From Roseovarius faecimaris (GTDB lineage Bacteria; Pseudomonadota; Alphaproteobacteria; Rhodobacterales; Rhodobacteraceae), in NCBI RefSeq assembly GCF_009762325.1, contig NZ_CP034348.1:874501-938500 (forward strand): DNA of 64,000 bases, in the 5' to 3' direction. Both the position numbers and the translations under genes were made by a program. Below the pieces are notes generated by a model that searched no databases, had not been told where the DNA came from, and worked only from the letters and a program-made list of their open reading frames with translations. Below are positions 48,368 through 56,890 of this stretch, piece after piece (position 1 is the stretch's first letter; the number at the start of each line of letters is the position of its first letter).

Positions 48368-48781
48368 ATGCTGCAACCAAAGCGCACAAAATTCCGCAAG
48401 CAGTTCAAGGGCCGCATCAAGGGTGAAGCCAAGGGCGGGTCTGACCTGAACTTTGGCTCCTACGGCCTGAAGGCCACGCAGCCCGAGCGCGTCACCGCAC
48501 GCCAGATCGAAGCCGCCCGCCGGGCCATGACGCGTCACATGAAACGTCAGGGCCGGGTCTGGATCCGGATCTTCCCGGATACGCCGGTGACCTCCAAGCC
48601 CACCGAAGTGCGGATGGGTAAAGGTAAGGGTTCGGTCGATTACTGGGCCTGCAAGGTCAAGCCCGGTCGCGTGATGTTCGAGATCGACGGTGTCAGCGAA
48701 GACATCGCCCGCGAGGCCCTGCGCCTGGCGGCGATGAAACTGCCGATCAAGACCCGCGTCGTCGAGCGTGAGGATTGGTGA
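48368..48781 (+). CDS. rplP: 50S ribosomal protein L16
   Basis: 137 aa with [20 protein letters not shown] and [20 protein letters not shown]. Last gene of this segment: the expected next gene rpmC is 1.7 kb away. The stop codon is inside a 26-bp perfect palindrome. Confidence 0.98.
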   Translation: MLQPKRTKFRKQFKGRIKGEAKGGSDLNFGSYGLKATQPERVTARQIEAARRAMTRHMKRQGRVWIRIFPDTPVTSKPTEVRMGKGKGSVDYWACKVKPGRVMFEIDGVSEDIAREALRLAAMKLPIKTRVVEREDW

Positions 48782-48855
48782 TTTTCGCTTAAGCGAAAAT
48801 CACCGCGGTTGAAAATAGAGACCCCCCGTCAGACCTGGCGGGGGTTTTCGTTTTG
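48778..48855 (+). terminator. 26-bp perfect palindrome plus intrinsic terminator after rplP
   Basis: GTGATTTTCGCTT and its exact reverse complement abut at 48778-48803, and the palindrome includes the rplP stop codon. At 48821-48855 an ACCCCC/GGGGGT-type stem with GTC...GGC is followed by TTTTCGTTTT. Together they close the rplB-rplP segment; the convergent lysozyme-like gene ends 1 bp later. Confidence 0.8.
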
Positions 48856-49569
48856 TCACCCGCCCAATATCGCCCGTACCTGCCGGGAATAGGTCGCATA
48901 GCTCATCGTGGCCTTGTTGCCCGCCACCCCGTCATAGTAGCTGCGCCCCGAGGCCACTGGCAGACCGGCCCAGATCCTGGCGAGGTTGAGCATGAAGGCG
49001 TCCAGTGTGATCTCTCCCGTTTTCACCTTCATCAGCCCGGCATCGCCCAGAAGCAGATCGGCCAGACGGTCCTGTGTGGCCGGGCTGAACCGGGTTTTGG
49101 GGGAGAGGCCAAGCCGCTTGGCGGAATGGCGCAGGGTGGCGGGGATGAACTGATACCGCCCGATGGCGTGGGGCTGACCCGGCGTGGCGTCGATCCAGGC
49201 ATAAATCTCTTGCAAGGTCATGTGTGTGGGGGCTTTGGGCGGCTTGATCCGCGCGCCGTGCTGTACCGCGTCATACCCCGCGCGCCCGGCTTCGGCGCTT
49301 GCGATCAGATCGCGCAGGCGCGCGGCTGTCCTGCCGCCACGCTGAAGCGGCGTGTCAAGACGGCCGGGCAGGGCGGCAAACAGCCCGCCTTCGGCCTCAC
49401 CTACGAAAAGACTGGCGGAGGTCACTGCCGTTTTGGCCCCGCCCTGCATGGAAAAGAGTGGCTGCCGTGCCGAAAGCAGGCTGCCTGTGGCCGGATCCGC
49501 CGCGGCGATACCGGTCAGGCTAGAGCATATGAAAACTGCAAAGGCGGCTCTGAACACAAAAGGCCCCAT
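48856..49569 (-). CDS. Exported lysozyme-like protein between rplP and rpmC
   Basis: 237 aa. A signal peptide (FRAAFAVFICSSLTGIAAAD) precedes a lysozyme/transglycosylase-like core: LIASAEAGRAGYDAVQHGAR has the catalytic-type Glu, LQEIYAWIDATPGQPHAIGR and YQFIPATLRHSAKRLGL resemble phage endolysin and GH104-like folds. It probably cleaves peptidoglycan, but this is inferred. It is transcribed against the ribosomal genes and is not found in the ancestral S10 order. Confidence 0.75.
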   Translation of the reverse strand: MGPFVFRAAFAVFICSSLTGIAAADPATGSLLSARQPLFSMQGGAKTAVTSASLFVGEAEGGLFAALPGRLDTPLQRGGRTAARLRDLIASAEAGRAGYDAVQHGARIKPPKAPTHMTLQEIYAWIDATPGQPHAIGRYQFIPATLRHSAKRLGLSPKTRFSPATQDRLADLLLGDAGLMKVKTGEITLDAFMLNLARIWAGLPVASGRSYYDGVAGNKATMSYATYSRQVRAILGG

Positions 49570-49649
49570 TCTGGTGCGTCCTGCCGGTTATGTCGCACAG
49601 AGCTGAAGAAATCCTTGCCTTTGCCCCGGTGCAGGGTAAGACGCGGGGT

Positions 49650-50270
49650 ATGCCCGATATCAAATCCCTCTTCGTGACCCGCCTCTACCGTGCCGCCTTG
49701 TCCGAACACGGCCCCGCCATCGACGCCGATGAGCTGGAAGCGTCCTGCTATTCCATCGCCGAGGATGATGAGGCCGGTCAGGAGTGGTGCGAGGAAAACG
49801 GCTATCCCGGCTATACCTCTTATGCCTCGCTCACCGATCTGCCCTGGCGGTTTCCGATCTTTGCCGATCTGGTGAAATCGCTCGATGCCCATGTCGCCGC
49901 CTTTTCGGAGGATCTGGAGTTTGACCTGGATGGCAAGGCGCTGGTGCTGGAAGACCTCTGGATCAACATCCTGCCAGAAGGCGGAACCCATTCCAGCCAT
50001 ATCCACCCGCATTCGGTCATTTCCGGCACCACTTATGTGGCCATGCCCGATGGCGCCTCGTCGCTCAAACTGGAAGACCCGCGCTCGTCCCGGATGATGG
50101 CCGCGCCTTCGCGCCGCAAAGACGCGCGCGAAGAGATGCGCCCCTTCATCTATGCCGCGCCCAAGGTGGGCGATGTGCTCTTGTGGGAAAGCTGGCTGCG
50201 GCATGAGGTGCCGATGAATATGTCAGAGGACGACCGGATCAGTGTGAGCTTCAATTACAAGTGGGAATGA
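49650..50270 (+). CDS. TIGR02466-family putative 2-oxoglutarate/Fe(II) oxygenase
   Basis: 206 aa from ATG 49650 (MPDIKSLFVTRLYRAALSEH); an earlier ATG at 49590 is in frame but overlaps the divergent gene's promoter region. The jelly-roll iron site may be the His residues in SHIHPHSVISGTTYVAM and WLRHEVPMN, with the Arg of DDRISVSFNYKW for the co-substrate. Family function is unknown. It lies between the rplP terminator and the rpmC promoter. Confidence 0.82.
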   Translation: MPDIKSLFVTRLYRAALSEHGPAIDADELEASCYSIAEDDEAGQEWCEENGYPGYTSYASLTDLPWRFPIFADLVKSLDAHVAAFSEDLEFDLDGKALVLEDLWINILPEGGTHSSHIHPHSVISGTTYVAMPDGASSLKLEDPRSSRMMAAPSRRKDAREEMRPFIYAAPKVGDVLLWESWLRHEVPMNMSEDDRISVSFNYKWE

Positions 50271-50308
50271 ATGGCTGCCGCCACGCCTAAGTTTCTCTTC
50301 AAACCCCC

Positions 50309-50337
50309 TTGCCCTCTATCCTCACCTCCCTTATAGA
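50309..50337 (+). promoter_or_regulatory. Candidate rpmC promoter
   Basis: TTGCCC (50309-50314), 17-base spacer, TATAGA (50332-50337), start expected near 50344. It would restart transcription of the spc segment after the lysozyme/TIGR02466 insertion. Confidence 0.55.
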
Positions 50338-50350
50338 GCGGCATCGCACC

Positions 50351-50370
50351 TCCCCGGGGTTCCCCGGGGA
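50351..50370 (+). promoter_or_regulatory. GC-rich hairpin at the start of the rpmC leader
   Basis: TCCCCGGGG-TT-CCCCGGGGA, only about 7 bases after the predicted transcription start, followed by TTCGTGTTTTATG. It could act as an early attenuator or 5' cap-like stabiliser; each half is itself palindromic. Confidence 0.55.
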
Positions 50371-50462
50371 TTCGTGTTTTATGCAACGCATCCACCGGGT
50401 TTCTGCGTGACCCTGAGCCAAAAGTCAGGGGCGAGCCGGTGTTATGAGAAGGAAAAAGGCCG

Positions 50463-50666
50463 ATGAACGCTGCCGAGCTGCGTGACAAAACGCCCGACCA
50501 GCTGCGCGAAGAGCTGGTGAACCTCAAGAAAGAGCAGTTCAACCTGCGCTTTCAGGCCGCCACTGGCGCGCTTGAGAACCCCGCACGTATGAAAACCGTC
50601 CGCCGCGATGTCGCGCGCGTGATGACCGTGCTGAACGAAAAAGCTGCTGCCGCAGCAAGCGAATAA
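50463..50666 (+). CDS. rpmC: 50S ribosomal protein L29
   Basis: 67 aa, [20 protein letters not shown], two-helix protein at the exit tunnel. First gene of a nine-gene run ending at rplR. Confidence 0.97.
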   Translation: MNAAELRDKTPDQLREELVNLKKEQFNLRFQAATGALENPARMKTVRRDVARVMTVLNEKAAAAASE

Positions 50667-50678
50667 GGAGAGCGACCC

Positions 50679-50909
50679 ATGCCCAAGCGTATCCTGCAAG
50701 GCGTCGTGACCTCCGACGCAAACGAACAAACCGTCACCGTGTCGGTCGAGCGCCGCTTCACGCATCCGGTTCTGAAGAAGACCATCCGTAAGTCCAAGAA
50801 GTACCGGGCTCACGATGAGAAGAACGCCTACAAGGTGGGAGACACGGTCCGCATCATCGAATGCGCCCCGCGCTCCAAGACGAAACGCTGGGAGGTTCTG
50901 GAGGCGTAA
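50679..50909 (+). CDS. rpsQ: 30S ribosomal protein S17
   Basis: 76 aa with [20 protein letters not shown] and the OB-fold loop [20 protein letters not shown]. Followed by a 78-bp gap before rplN that shows only a small AAAGG/CCTTT hairpin. Confidence 0.98.
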   Translation: MPKRILQGVVTSDANEQTVTVSVERRFTHPVLKKTIRKSKKYRAHDEKNAYKVGDTVRIIECAPRSKTKRWEVLEA

Positions 50910-50987
50910 GCCAAAGGAACCTTTTGGTTTGAACGAAACCATGGGGACAAGGCCAGAGAGAGCCCCCCAAAGGTCAGGAGAAACCCT

Positions 50988-51356
50988 ATGATCCAGATGC
51001 AGACCAATCTGGATGTTGCTGACAACTCCGGCGCACGCCGGGTGCAGTGCATCAAGGTCCTGGGTGGGTCCAAGCGGAAATACGCGAGTGTCGGTGACAT
51101 CATCGTCGTGTCCGTGAAGGAAGCCATCCCGCGCGGCCGCGTGAAAAAAGGCGACGTTCGTAAAGCCGTCGTCGTACGCACCGCCAAGGAAATCCGCCGT
51201 GAAGACGGCACCGCCATCCGCTTTGACCGCAACGCCGCCGTGATCCTGAACAACGCAGGTGAGCCGGTTGGCACCCGTATCTTCGGGCCGGTCGTGCGCG
51301 AACTGCGGGCCAAGAACTTCATGAAAATCATCTCGCTCGCCCCGGAGGTGCTGTAA
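50988..51356 (+). CDS. rplN: 50S ribosomal protein L14
   Basis: 122 aa, [20 protein letters not shown] and the conserved [21 protein letters not shown] single base separates it from rplX. Confidence 0.98.
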   Translation: MIQMQTNLDVADNSGARRVQCIKVLGGSKRKYASVGDIIVVSVKEAIPRGRVKKGDVRKAVVVRTAKEIRREDGTAIRFDRNAAVILNNAGEPVGTRIFGPVVRELRAKNFMKIISLAPEVL

Positions 51357-51357
51357 G

Positions 51358-51669
51358 ATGGCTGCCAAACTGAAAAAAGGCGACAAGGTCGTCGTTCTGG
51401 CCGGCAAGGACAAGGGCAAGGAAGGCACCATTGCCTCTGTTGACCCCAAGGCCGGCAAGGCCGTCGTTGATGGCATCAACATGGCCATCCGCCACACCCG
51501 CCAGAGCCAGACCTCGCAAGGCGGCCGCCTGCCCAAGGCGATGCCGATCGACCTGAGCAACCTGGCCTTCGTTGACAAAAACGGCAAACCCACCCGCGTC
51601 GGCTTCAAGATCGAAGACGGCAAGAAGGTGCGTATCGCCAAAACCACGGGGGACGTGATCGATGCTTGA
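51358..51669 (+). CDS. rplX: 50S ribosomal protein L24
   Basis: 103 aa, KOW motif in [20 protein letters not shown]. Overlaps rplE by 8 bp. Confidence 0.98.
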   Translation: MAAKLKKGDKVVVLAGKDKGKEGTIASVDPKAGKAVVDGINMAIRHTRQSQTSQGGRLPKAMPIDLSNLAFVDKNGKPTRVGFKIEDGKKVRIAKTTGDVIDA

Positions 51670-52225
51670 TAGTGCAGCTTACACCCCGCGTCTGAAAACC
51701 CAGTACCGCGACAGCATCCGTGCGGCTCTGAAAGAAGAGTTCGGCTACAAGAACGACATGCAGATCCCGCGTCTGGAAAAGATCGTCCTGAACATCGGCT
51801 GTGGCGCTGAAGCTGTGAAAGACAGCAAGAAAGCCAAATCCGCCCAGGAAGACCTGACCACCATCGCAGGTCAGCACGCTGTTGTGACCACCGCGAAGAA
51901 CTCCATCGCCGGCTTCCGCGTTCGCGAAGGCATGCCGATGGGCGCCAAGGTCACCCTGCGCGGCGACCGCATGTATGATTTCCTCGATCGCCTGATCACC
52001 ATCGCCATGCCCCGTATCCGCGACTTCCGCGGTGTGCCGGGTAAGAGCTTTGACGGACGTGGCAACTACGCCATGGGCATCAAGGAACATATCGTGTTCC
52101 CCGAGATCAACTTCGACAAGGTCGACGAAGTGTGGGGCATGGACATCGTTATCGCAACCACGGCGCAGACCGACGCTGAAGCCAAGGCGCTGTTGAAGCA
52201 TTTCAACATGCCCTTCAACAGCTGA
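51662..52225 (+). CDS. rplE: 50S ribosomal protein L5
   Basis: 187 aa. Conserved [20 protein letters not shown] and [20 protein letters not shown]. Binds 5S rRNA. Confidence 0.98.
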   Translation: MLDSAAYTPRLKTQYRDSIRAALKEEFGYKNDMQIPRLEKIVLNIGCGAEAVKDSKKAKSAQEDLTTIAGQHAVVTTAKNSIAGFRVREGMPMGAKVTLRGDRMYDFLDRLITIAMPRIRDFRGVPGKSFDGRGNYAMGIKEHIVFPEINFDKVDEVWGMDIVIATTAQTDAEAKALLKHFNMPFNS

Positions 52226-52244
52226 GCCGGGGAGGACACACGAC

Positions 52245-52550
52245 ATGGCAAAAAAAGCAATGATCGAACGCGAGAAGAAGCGTCAGAAGCTGGTGGAGAA
52301 ATACGCCGCCAAGCGCGCCGCGCTCAAAGAGATCATCAATGATGAATCCAAGCCGATGGAAGAGCGTTTCCGCGCCTCCCTGAAGCTGGCGCAACTGCCC
52401 CGCAACAGCTCGGCCACACGGTTGCACAACCGCTGCCAGCTGACGGGCCGTCCGCATGCTTACTATCGCAAGCTGAAAATCAGCCGGATCGCCCTGCGTG
52501 ATCTGGGCTCCGCCGGCCAGTTGCCCGGCGTTGTGAAATCGAGCTGGTAA
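52245..52550 (+). CDS. rpsN: 30S ribosomal protein S14 (zinc-independent type)
   Basis: 101 aa, the long form without CxxC pairs. [20 protein letters not shown] is the signature. This is the standard type in alphaproteobacteria. Confidence 0.98.
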   Translation: MAKKAMIEREKKRQKLVEKYAAKRAALKEIINDESKPMEERFRASLKLAQLPRNSSATRLHNRCQLTGRPHAYYRKLKISRIALRDLGSAGQLPGVVKSSW

Positions 52551-52562
52551 GGAGGGTATGTG

Positions 52563-52955
52563 ATGAACGATCCTATCGGCGATATGCTCACCCGTATCCG
52601 CAACAGCCAGATGCGCGGCAAGTCCACCGTGACCTGCCCGGCATCGAAGCTGCGCGGCTGGGTTCTGGATGTGCTGGCCGACGAAGGCTACATCCGCGGC
52701 TATGAGAAAGTGACGGGCGACGATGGTCACCCGGCGCTGGAAATCAGCCTGAAATATTTCGACGGCGCTCCCGTCATTCGCGAGATGAAGCGGGTCTCCA
52801 AGCCCGGTCGTCGCGTGTATATGGGCGTCAATGACATCCCCGTTGTCCGTCAGGGCCTGGGCGTGTCGATTGTCTCCACGCCCAAGGGTGTGATGTCGGA
52901 CGCAAGTGCCCGCGCTGCCAATGTTGGTGGCGAGGTCATCTGCACCGTATTCTAA
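52563..52955 (+). CDS. rpsH: 30S ribosomal protein S8
   Basis: 130 aa from ATG 52563; GTG 52560 directly before it is in frame, but AAGGAGG spacing favours the [23 protein letters not shown] and [20 protein letters not shown] are conserved. In E. coli S8 represses the spc operon. Confidence 0.98.
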   Translation: MNDPIGDMLTRIRNSQMRGKSTVTCPASKLRGWVLDVLADEGYIRGYEKVTGDDGHPALEISLKYFDGAPVIREMKRVSKPGRRVYMGVNDIPVVRQGLGVSIVSTPKGVMSDASARAANVGGEVICTVF

Positions 52956-52968
52956 GGAGGGCAGCGTA

Positions 52969-53502
52969 ATGTCTCGTATCGGCAAACAACCGGTCGCCCT
53001 TCCCAGCGGCGTGACGGCGACCCTGAACGGTCAGACCATCGAGGTCAAAGGCCCGAAGGACACCCAAAGCTTCACCGCCACGGATGACGTGACCATCGCC
53101 ATCGAAGAGGGCCAGATCACGGTCAGCCCCCGTGGCAAGTCCAAGCGCGCGCGCCAGCAATGGGGCATGACCCGTACGGTCATCGCCAACCTGGTGCACG
53201 GGGCCTCGGACACGTTCAAGAAAGAGCTGGAGATCCGCGGCGTGGGCTACCGGGCTCAGATGCAGGGCAATGTCCTGAAGCTGAACCTCGGCCTGTCGCA
53301 TGATGTGGATTTCGAAGTACCTGCTGGAGTGACTGTCACTGCGCCCAAGCCCACCGAACTGGTGGTCGAAGGCCATGACAAGCAGCTCGTCGGTCAGGTC
53401 GCGGCCAATATCCGCGACTGGCGGCGCCCCGAGCCCTACAAGGGCAAGGGCATCCGCTACAAGGACGAGTATATCTTCCAGAAGGAAGGCAAGAAGAAGT
53501 AA
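52969..53502 (+). CDS. rplF: 50S ribosomal protein L6
   Basis: 177 aa from ATG 52969 with AAGGAGG upstream. [20 protein letters not shown] and [20 protein letters not shown] match the family. Confidence 0.98.
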   Translation: MSRIGKQPVALPSGVTATLNGQTIEVKGPKDTQSFTATDDVTIAIEEGQITVSPRGKSKRARQQWGMTRTVIANLVHGASDTFKKELEIRGVGYRAQMQGNVLKLNLGLSHDVDFEVPAGVTVTAPKPTELVVEGHDKQLVGQVAANIRDWRRPEPYKGKGIRYKDEYIFQKEGKKK

Positions 53503-53514
53503 GGACGCAAAGAG

Positions 53515-53871
53515 ATGGCAAACAGCAAACGACAACTGTTCATCAAACGCCGCCTGCGCGTTCGGAACAAACTTCGCAAGGTCAATGCAGGGCGTCCGCG
53601 CCTCAGCGTGCACCGGTCGTCCAAGAATATCAGCGTGCAGCTGATCGACGATCTGAACGGTGTGACCCTGGCGTCGGCATCGACTATGGAAAAGGCCCTG
53701 TCGACCGGCAAGAACGACATCGCCGCCGCCACCAAAGTGGGCGAGGCGATTGCCGAGCGCGCCAAGAAGGCGGGCGTCACCGAGGCCTATTTCGACCGGG
53801 GCGGGTTCCTGTTCCACGGTCGTATCAAGGCCCTGGCCGACGCCGCGCGTGAAGGCGGGCTGAAAATATAG
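53515..53871 (+). CDS. rplR: 50S ribosomal protein L18
   Basis: 118 aa with [20 protein letters not shown] and [20 protein letters not shown]. Binds 5S rRNA. Its stop codon is the first base pair of a REP pair; rpsE, usually adjacent, follows after 157 bp. Confidence 0.98.
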   Translation: MANSKRQLFIKRRLRVRNKLRKVNAGRPRLSVHRSSKNISVQLIDDLNGVTLASASTMEKALSTGKNDIAAATKVGEAIAERAKKAGVTEAYFDRGGFLFHGRIKALADAAREGGLKI

Positions 53872-53926
53872 GTGCGTGAGATCACGCACCCTACGGTCAG
53901 CTGTAGGGTGTGTGCTTGCACGCACC
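53871..53926. repeat. REP-like inverted pair between rplR and rpsE
   Basis: GGTGCGTGA-GA-TCACGCACC with CCTAC tail, 8-base spacer, then GTAG plus GGTGTGTG-CTTG-CACGCACC. It begins on the last base of the rplR stop codon. There is no terminator or clear promoter in this gap, so the pair sits inside the spc message. Confidence 0.85.
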
Positions 53927-54028
53927 ATGCGTTGAAGGCGGTTCGCCGCCTCGATGATCCGGGCGCAAATATCGCACTGGGATTGAGACAATCAGGGCCT
54001 TGGGCCCGCAAGACAAAGGACGCCAACA

Positions 54029-54592
54029 ATGGCAAGAGATGACAACCGGGGCCGGGGTCGCGACCGCGAAGAAGCTCCAGAATTCGCCGACCGCCTGGTC
54101 GCGATCAACCGCGTTTCCAAAACCGTCAAGGGTGGTAAGCGCTTCGGCTTCGCCGCGCTCGTCGTTGTGGGCGACCAGAAAGGCCGTGTCGGCTTCGGCA
54201 AGGGCAAGGCCAAAGAGGTGCCAGAGGCGATCCGCAAGGCCACCGAGCAAGCCAAGCGCCAGATGATCCGCGTGCCGCTGCGCGAAGGCCGCACCCTGCA
54301 CCACGATATCGAGGGGCGTCATGGCGCCGGTAAGGTGGTCATGCGCACTGCCCCCACGGGGACCGGTATCATCGCCGGTGGTCCGATGCGGGCCGTCTTC
54401 GAGATGCTGGGCGTGCAGGACGTTGTTGCCAAATCCATCGGCTCGCAGAACCCCTATAACATGATCCGCGCCACCATCGACGGGCTGCAAAAAGAAGCCA
54501 GCCCCCGCATGGTCGCCCAACGCCGTGGCAAGAAAGTCGCCGACATCCTGAAAAAGGATGACGCACCGGCTGCTGCCGACGCGGAAGCCTGA
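54029..54592 (+). CDS. rpsE: 30S ribosomal protein S5
   Basis: 187 aa with [20 protein letters not shown] and the dsRNA-binding [20 protein letters not shown]. The N-terminus is Asp/Arg-rich ([20 protein letters not shown]). Spectinomycin-site loop appears normal. Confidence 0.98.
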   Translation: MARDDNRGRGRDREEAPEFADRLVAINRVSKTVKGGKRFGFAALVVVGDQKGRVGFGKGKAKEVPEAIRKATEQAKRQMIRVPLREGRTLHHDIEGRHGAGKVVMRTAPTGTGIIAGGPMRAVFEMLGVQDVVAKSIGSQNPYNMIRATIDGLQKEASPRMVAQRRGKKVADILKKDDAPAAADAEA

Positions 54593-54603
54593 GGAGAGAG
54601 ACA

Positions 54604-54792
54604 ATGGCCAAGACCATCGTGATCAAACAGATCGGCTCCCCGATCCGCCGCCCCGCCAAACAGCGCCAGACGCTGATCGGCCTGGGCCTGAACAAAATGC
54701 ACAAGGTGCGCGAGCTGGAAGACACCCCCGCCGTGCGCGGCATGATCAACAAGATCCCGCATATGGTGGAGATCATCGAAGAAAAAGGGTGA
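54604..54792 (+). CDS. rpmD: 50S ribosomal protein L30
   Basis: 62 aa, [20 protein letters not shown] and the [20 protein letters not shown] region. Last gene before the second-largest break: rplO is 2.1 kb away. Confidence 0.97.
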   Translation: MAKTIVIKQIGSPIRRPAKQRQTLIGLGLNKMHKVRELEDTPAVRGMINKIPHMVEIIEEKG

Positions 54793-54798
54793 GATCGC

Positions 54799-54822
54799 GG
54801 TGCGTGAAATCACGCACCCTAC
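54799..54822. repeat. REP-like palindrome after rpmD
   Basis: GGTGCGTGA-AA-TCACGCACC with CCTAC tail, six bases after the rpmD stop, just ahead of a terminator. Confidence 0.8.
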
Positions 54823-54834
54823 ACCTGAATTAGG

Positions 54835-54868
54835 CACCCCGGTCAGGACTGGCCGGGGTGTTTTCGTT
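54835..54868 (+). terminator. Intrinsic terminator after rpmD
   Basis: CACCCCGG-N10-CCGGGGTG, an 8-bp perfect stem, followed by TTTTCGTT. It ends the rpsE-rpmD transcript. Confidence 0.85.
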
Positions 54869-54889
54869 CCAATTGCCTGATGCTACCCT

Positions 54890-55105
54890 ATGCTTATGCG
54901 CAGATTTGCCATCATACGTGTGCCCACAAACGGACCGCCTGCCTTGATCAACATGGATAGTGTCTTCGAGAGCGAAGCCGAGGCACGCGCGAAGTTGGCT
55001 GGTCTGGAAGAAACGCAATTGAAAACGCACCATACATATCTCGATATCGTGGCGTTCGAAGGAAATTTGCAGGACGCGATGAGCAGGTTGGGTATTGTGT
55101 TTTAG
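54890..55105 (+). CDS. Hypothetical 71-aa protein between rpmD and rplO
   Basis: MLMRRFAIIRVPTNGPPALI begins a small predicted alpha/beta protein with a helix SEAEARAKLAGLEET. No family recognised and no clear ribosome-binding site. Base composition is less GC-rich than the ribosomal genes, as for DUF4262. ATG 54896 is an alternative start. It may be a recently acquired gene or a decaying fragment. Confidence 0.5.
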   Translation: MLMRRFAIIRVPTNGPPALINMDSVFESEAEARAKLAGLEETQLKTHHTYLDIVAFEGNLQDAMSRLGIVF

Positions 55106-55144
55106 GTCGCCGCTTTGCCATCTCCAAAGTCTGGACGAAGCACC

Positions 55145-55260
55145 AACAGCGCGGAATCAAGGCGAAGCCGCCGCGCCATCGCCGGGCCGCCCCCCGGCAC
55201 GGCGTTATGTTGACGCTGGGCGCTCCGCTCGATCTGCACGCGCGCCGACAGGGATAAAAC
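55145..55260 (+). repeat. Dispersed repeat, diverged copy C
   Basis: Matches copy A in order: AACAGCGC, CCATCGCCGGGCC, then TATG-TGACGCTGGGCGCTCCGC, and CGCCGACAGGGATAAAAC. The hairpin arms have changed (GCCGGGCCG/CCCCGGC), and the last block is missing. Confidence 0.55.
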
Positions 55261-55311
55261 GCTGCAGATCAACCGTTGGATCGCCGCACCGCGGCCCAAC
55301 GATCGCGCGGC

Positions 55312-56019
55312 TCACCCAGATCGGCGCAGGCTTGGCCTCATCCCGATCAAATCACACCCCAGCGTCACCCGCAAAGCCTCGGCCAGTTCCTCCACCGTCT
55401 CGGTGTTCACATACATCCCCCCCGTCGCATCCGACAGGCACTTGGCCACGCTATCCGCGCCGGTGAACACACCCGCCTCGGGGCTGTTCCAGGCAAAGGG
55501 GTCAAAGGCCACGCGGAAGCCGATCACATGCACGGTCAGCCGCGTCTCCTCCGCCAGCCGCCGCCCGAGCGCACAGGGCCGCCCACCGCAGGTCTCGTTT
55601 CCATCCGTCACCAGCACGATGATCCCGCGCGAGCCGAGCACATCGGCGGCGGCCTCGACCGAGGCGGCCAGTGGTGTCATCCCGCCGGGGATCAGCCCAC
55701 CGATCTCTTCCGCCACCGGCCCGGCGGCATCGCGCACCGGCGCAAAGCGCAGGGAAATGCCGGTGCAGCCCTCATCCCCGCCGGGGCCATAGACCAGCAA
55801 GCCCACCCGCCGGATCGGGGCGATCTGCGGCATCGCCAGGGCCATGGCCGCGCGGGCGTCGTCGATGCGCGTGGGCGCGGTGAGGTCAAAGCCCTTCTCG
55901 TCCATCGAGGCGGAGCCATCCATCACCAGCATCGCATCGCGCGCGCAGCCATCCTGCGCAAGGGCAGGGGCAAGACCCACCGAGAGGGCAAGGACAGAGG
56001 CGCATAGAGACCGCAACAT
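55312..56019 (-). CDS. Secreted von Willebrand factor A-domain protein
   Basis: About 235 aa from ATG 56019 (MLRSLCASVLALSVGLAPAL, a signal peptide); GTG 56031 is in frame upstream. A VWA domain starts right after it with the MIDAS motif DGSAS in LVMDGSASMDEKGF, the Thr of LIPGGMTPLAASVEAA and the Asp of ILVTDGNETCGG. The C-terminus reads GGMYVNTETVEELAEALR. VWA proteins bind divalent metal and protein partners; this one acts outside the cytoplasm. It faces the ribosomal genes and is part of the rpmD-rplO insertion. Confidence 0.85.
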   Translation of the reverse strand: MLRSLCASVLALSVGLAPALAQDGCARDAMLVMDGSASMDEKGFDLTAPTRIDDARAAMALAMPQIAPIRRVGLLVYGPGGDEGCTGISLRFAPVRDAAGPVAEEIGGLIPGGMTPLAASVEAAADVLGSRGIIVLVTDGNETCGGRPCALGRRLAEETRLTVHVIGFRVAFDPFAWNSPEAGVFTGADSVAKCLSDATGGMYVNTETVEELAEALRVTLGCDLIGMRPSLRRSG

Positions 56020-56056
56020 ACCCCATGACACACCGAGACAGCGTTGAAATCAATCT

Positions 56057-56076
56057 GTAGGGTGGGGCGCACCCCA
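56057..56076. repeat. REP-like element before ectC
   Basis: GTAG followed by GG and the short palindrome TGGGG-CGCA-CCCCA. A reduced member of the GTAG-headed family, 25 bp ahead of the ectoine synthase ATG. Confidence 0.5.
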
Positions 56077-56100
56077 TCTTGCACGGAACGGAGCCATCAC

Positions 56101-56484
56101 ATGTTCGTCAAAACCCTCGCCGATATTCTCGATACCGACGCTCATGTTACCGGTGACGCCTTTGAAAGCCGTCGGATCCTGCTGGCGTCGGACGGGCTGG
56201 GCTATTCCTTCCACGACACGGTGATCAAGGCGGGCACAACGCAGCATCTGCATTACAAGAACCATATCGAGGCGAATTACTGCATAGACGGGCAGGGGGA
56301 GGTGGAATGCGTGGCCACGGGACAGGTCTGGCCGCTTGGCCCTGGGTCGATGTATGTGCTCGACCAGCATGACGCGCATATCGTGCGGGCTGAGACAGAT
56401 ATGCGGTTGATCTGTATTTTCACACCGGCGCTGACCGGGCAGGAGACGCATGATCCTGATGGAAGTTACGCCGCGCCGGAGTGA
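56101..56484 (+). CDS. ectC: Orphan ectoine synthase EctC-like protein
   Basis: 127 aa, close to the usual 128-137. The cupin core matches EctC along its length: SRRILLASDGLGYSFHDTVI, HYKNHIEANYCIDGQGEVE and MYVLDQHDAHIVRAETDMRL. Residues that I recall as the iron ligands of a characterised EctC (Glu57, Tyr85, His93) fall at exactly these numbers here, and Arg25, Thr40, Cys105, Phe107 and Glu115 are also kept; the Trp at 21 is Phe. EctC cyclises N-gamma-acetyl-diaminobutyrate to the osmolyte ectoine, but ectA, ectB and ask are absent nearby. Solitary ectC genes are known and may use supplied substrate or have another role. Confidence 0.85.
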   Translation: MFVKTLADILDTDAHVTGDAFESRRILLASDGLGYSFHDTVIKAGTTQHLHYKNHIEANYCIDGQGEVECVATGQVWPLGPGSMYVLDQHDAHIVRAETDMRLICIFTPALTGQETHDPDGSYAAPE

Positions 56485-56524
56485 ATGGCGGGCAAGCGGG
56501 GCGAAGCTGCCATTCAACCGGCGC

Positions 56525-56700
56525 GCCACAGGCGGCCCATGGCCAGCCCCCGGGATGGCGATCCTGACGGACGTTCCGGGGCACTTTATCCCCGCCACAT
56601 CCGCGCGCAGAACGAGCGAAGCACCCAGCTTACCCTATCGCCAGCCCAGGTAGGGGGGCTGGCGATGGGCCGGGCGCTTCGCGCTGTTAACCGGCCTGTT
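56525..56700 (-). repeat. Dispersed ~175-bp repeat, copy B (inverted)
   Basis: On the minus strand it starts AACAGGCCGGTTAACAGCGC as copy A does, followed by CATCGCCAGCCCCCCTA, GGGCTGGCGAT, GCGGATGTGGCGGGGATAAA and GTCAGGATCGCCATCCCGGG. Most of its length aligns with copy A with scattered changes. Confidence 0.8.
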
Positions 56701-56764
56701 GTGTATCGCTCGAAGGTCCGCAAAGGGCTCAAAGCTGCCGCCCGCCAAAGCAGCAGCTCCCCCC

Positions 56765-56793
56765 TTGATCCCCCGCACCATCCCGTCTATACG
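56765..56793 (+). promoter_or_regulatory. rplO promoter
   Basis: TTGATC (56765-56770), 17-base spacer, TATACG (56788-56793), then CCCCCGG. The -10 and C-rich discriminator match those of rpsL. It restarts transcription after the VWA/ectC insertion. Confidence 0.65.
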
Positions 56794-56890
56794 CCCCCGG
56801 TGGCGCTTTGCGTCATGGAATCAAAACCAAGAAACGCCGCGGTTGGCCCCATCACGCTTCGGGGGTCACATCCGGCTCAGGAGAAGCGAT

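Larger units (their letters stand above)
56485..56890. other. 406-bp break region upstream of rplO
   Basis: Holds the inverted copy B of the dispersed repeat (56525-56700), about 60 bases of ordinary sequence, the rplO promoter (56765-56793) and a leader of about 90 bases. No credible gene. Confidence 0.7.

Noticed and set aside
45677-56700. CRISPR-like array from the repeated blocks
   Set aside because: Copies are hundreds to thousands of bases apart, in mixed orientation, with no regular spacers and no cas genes.
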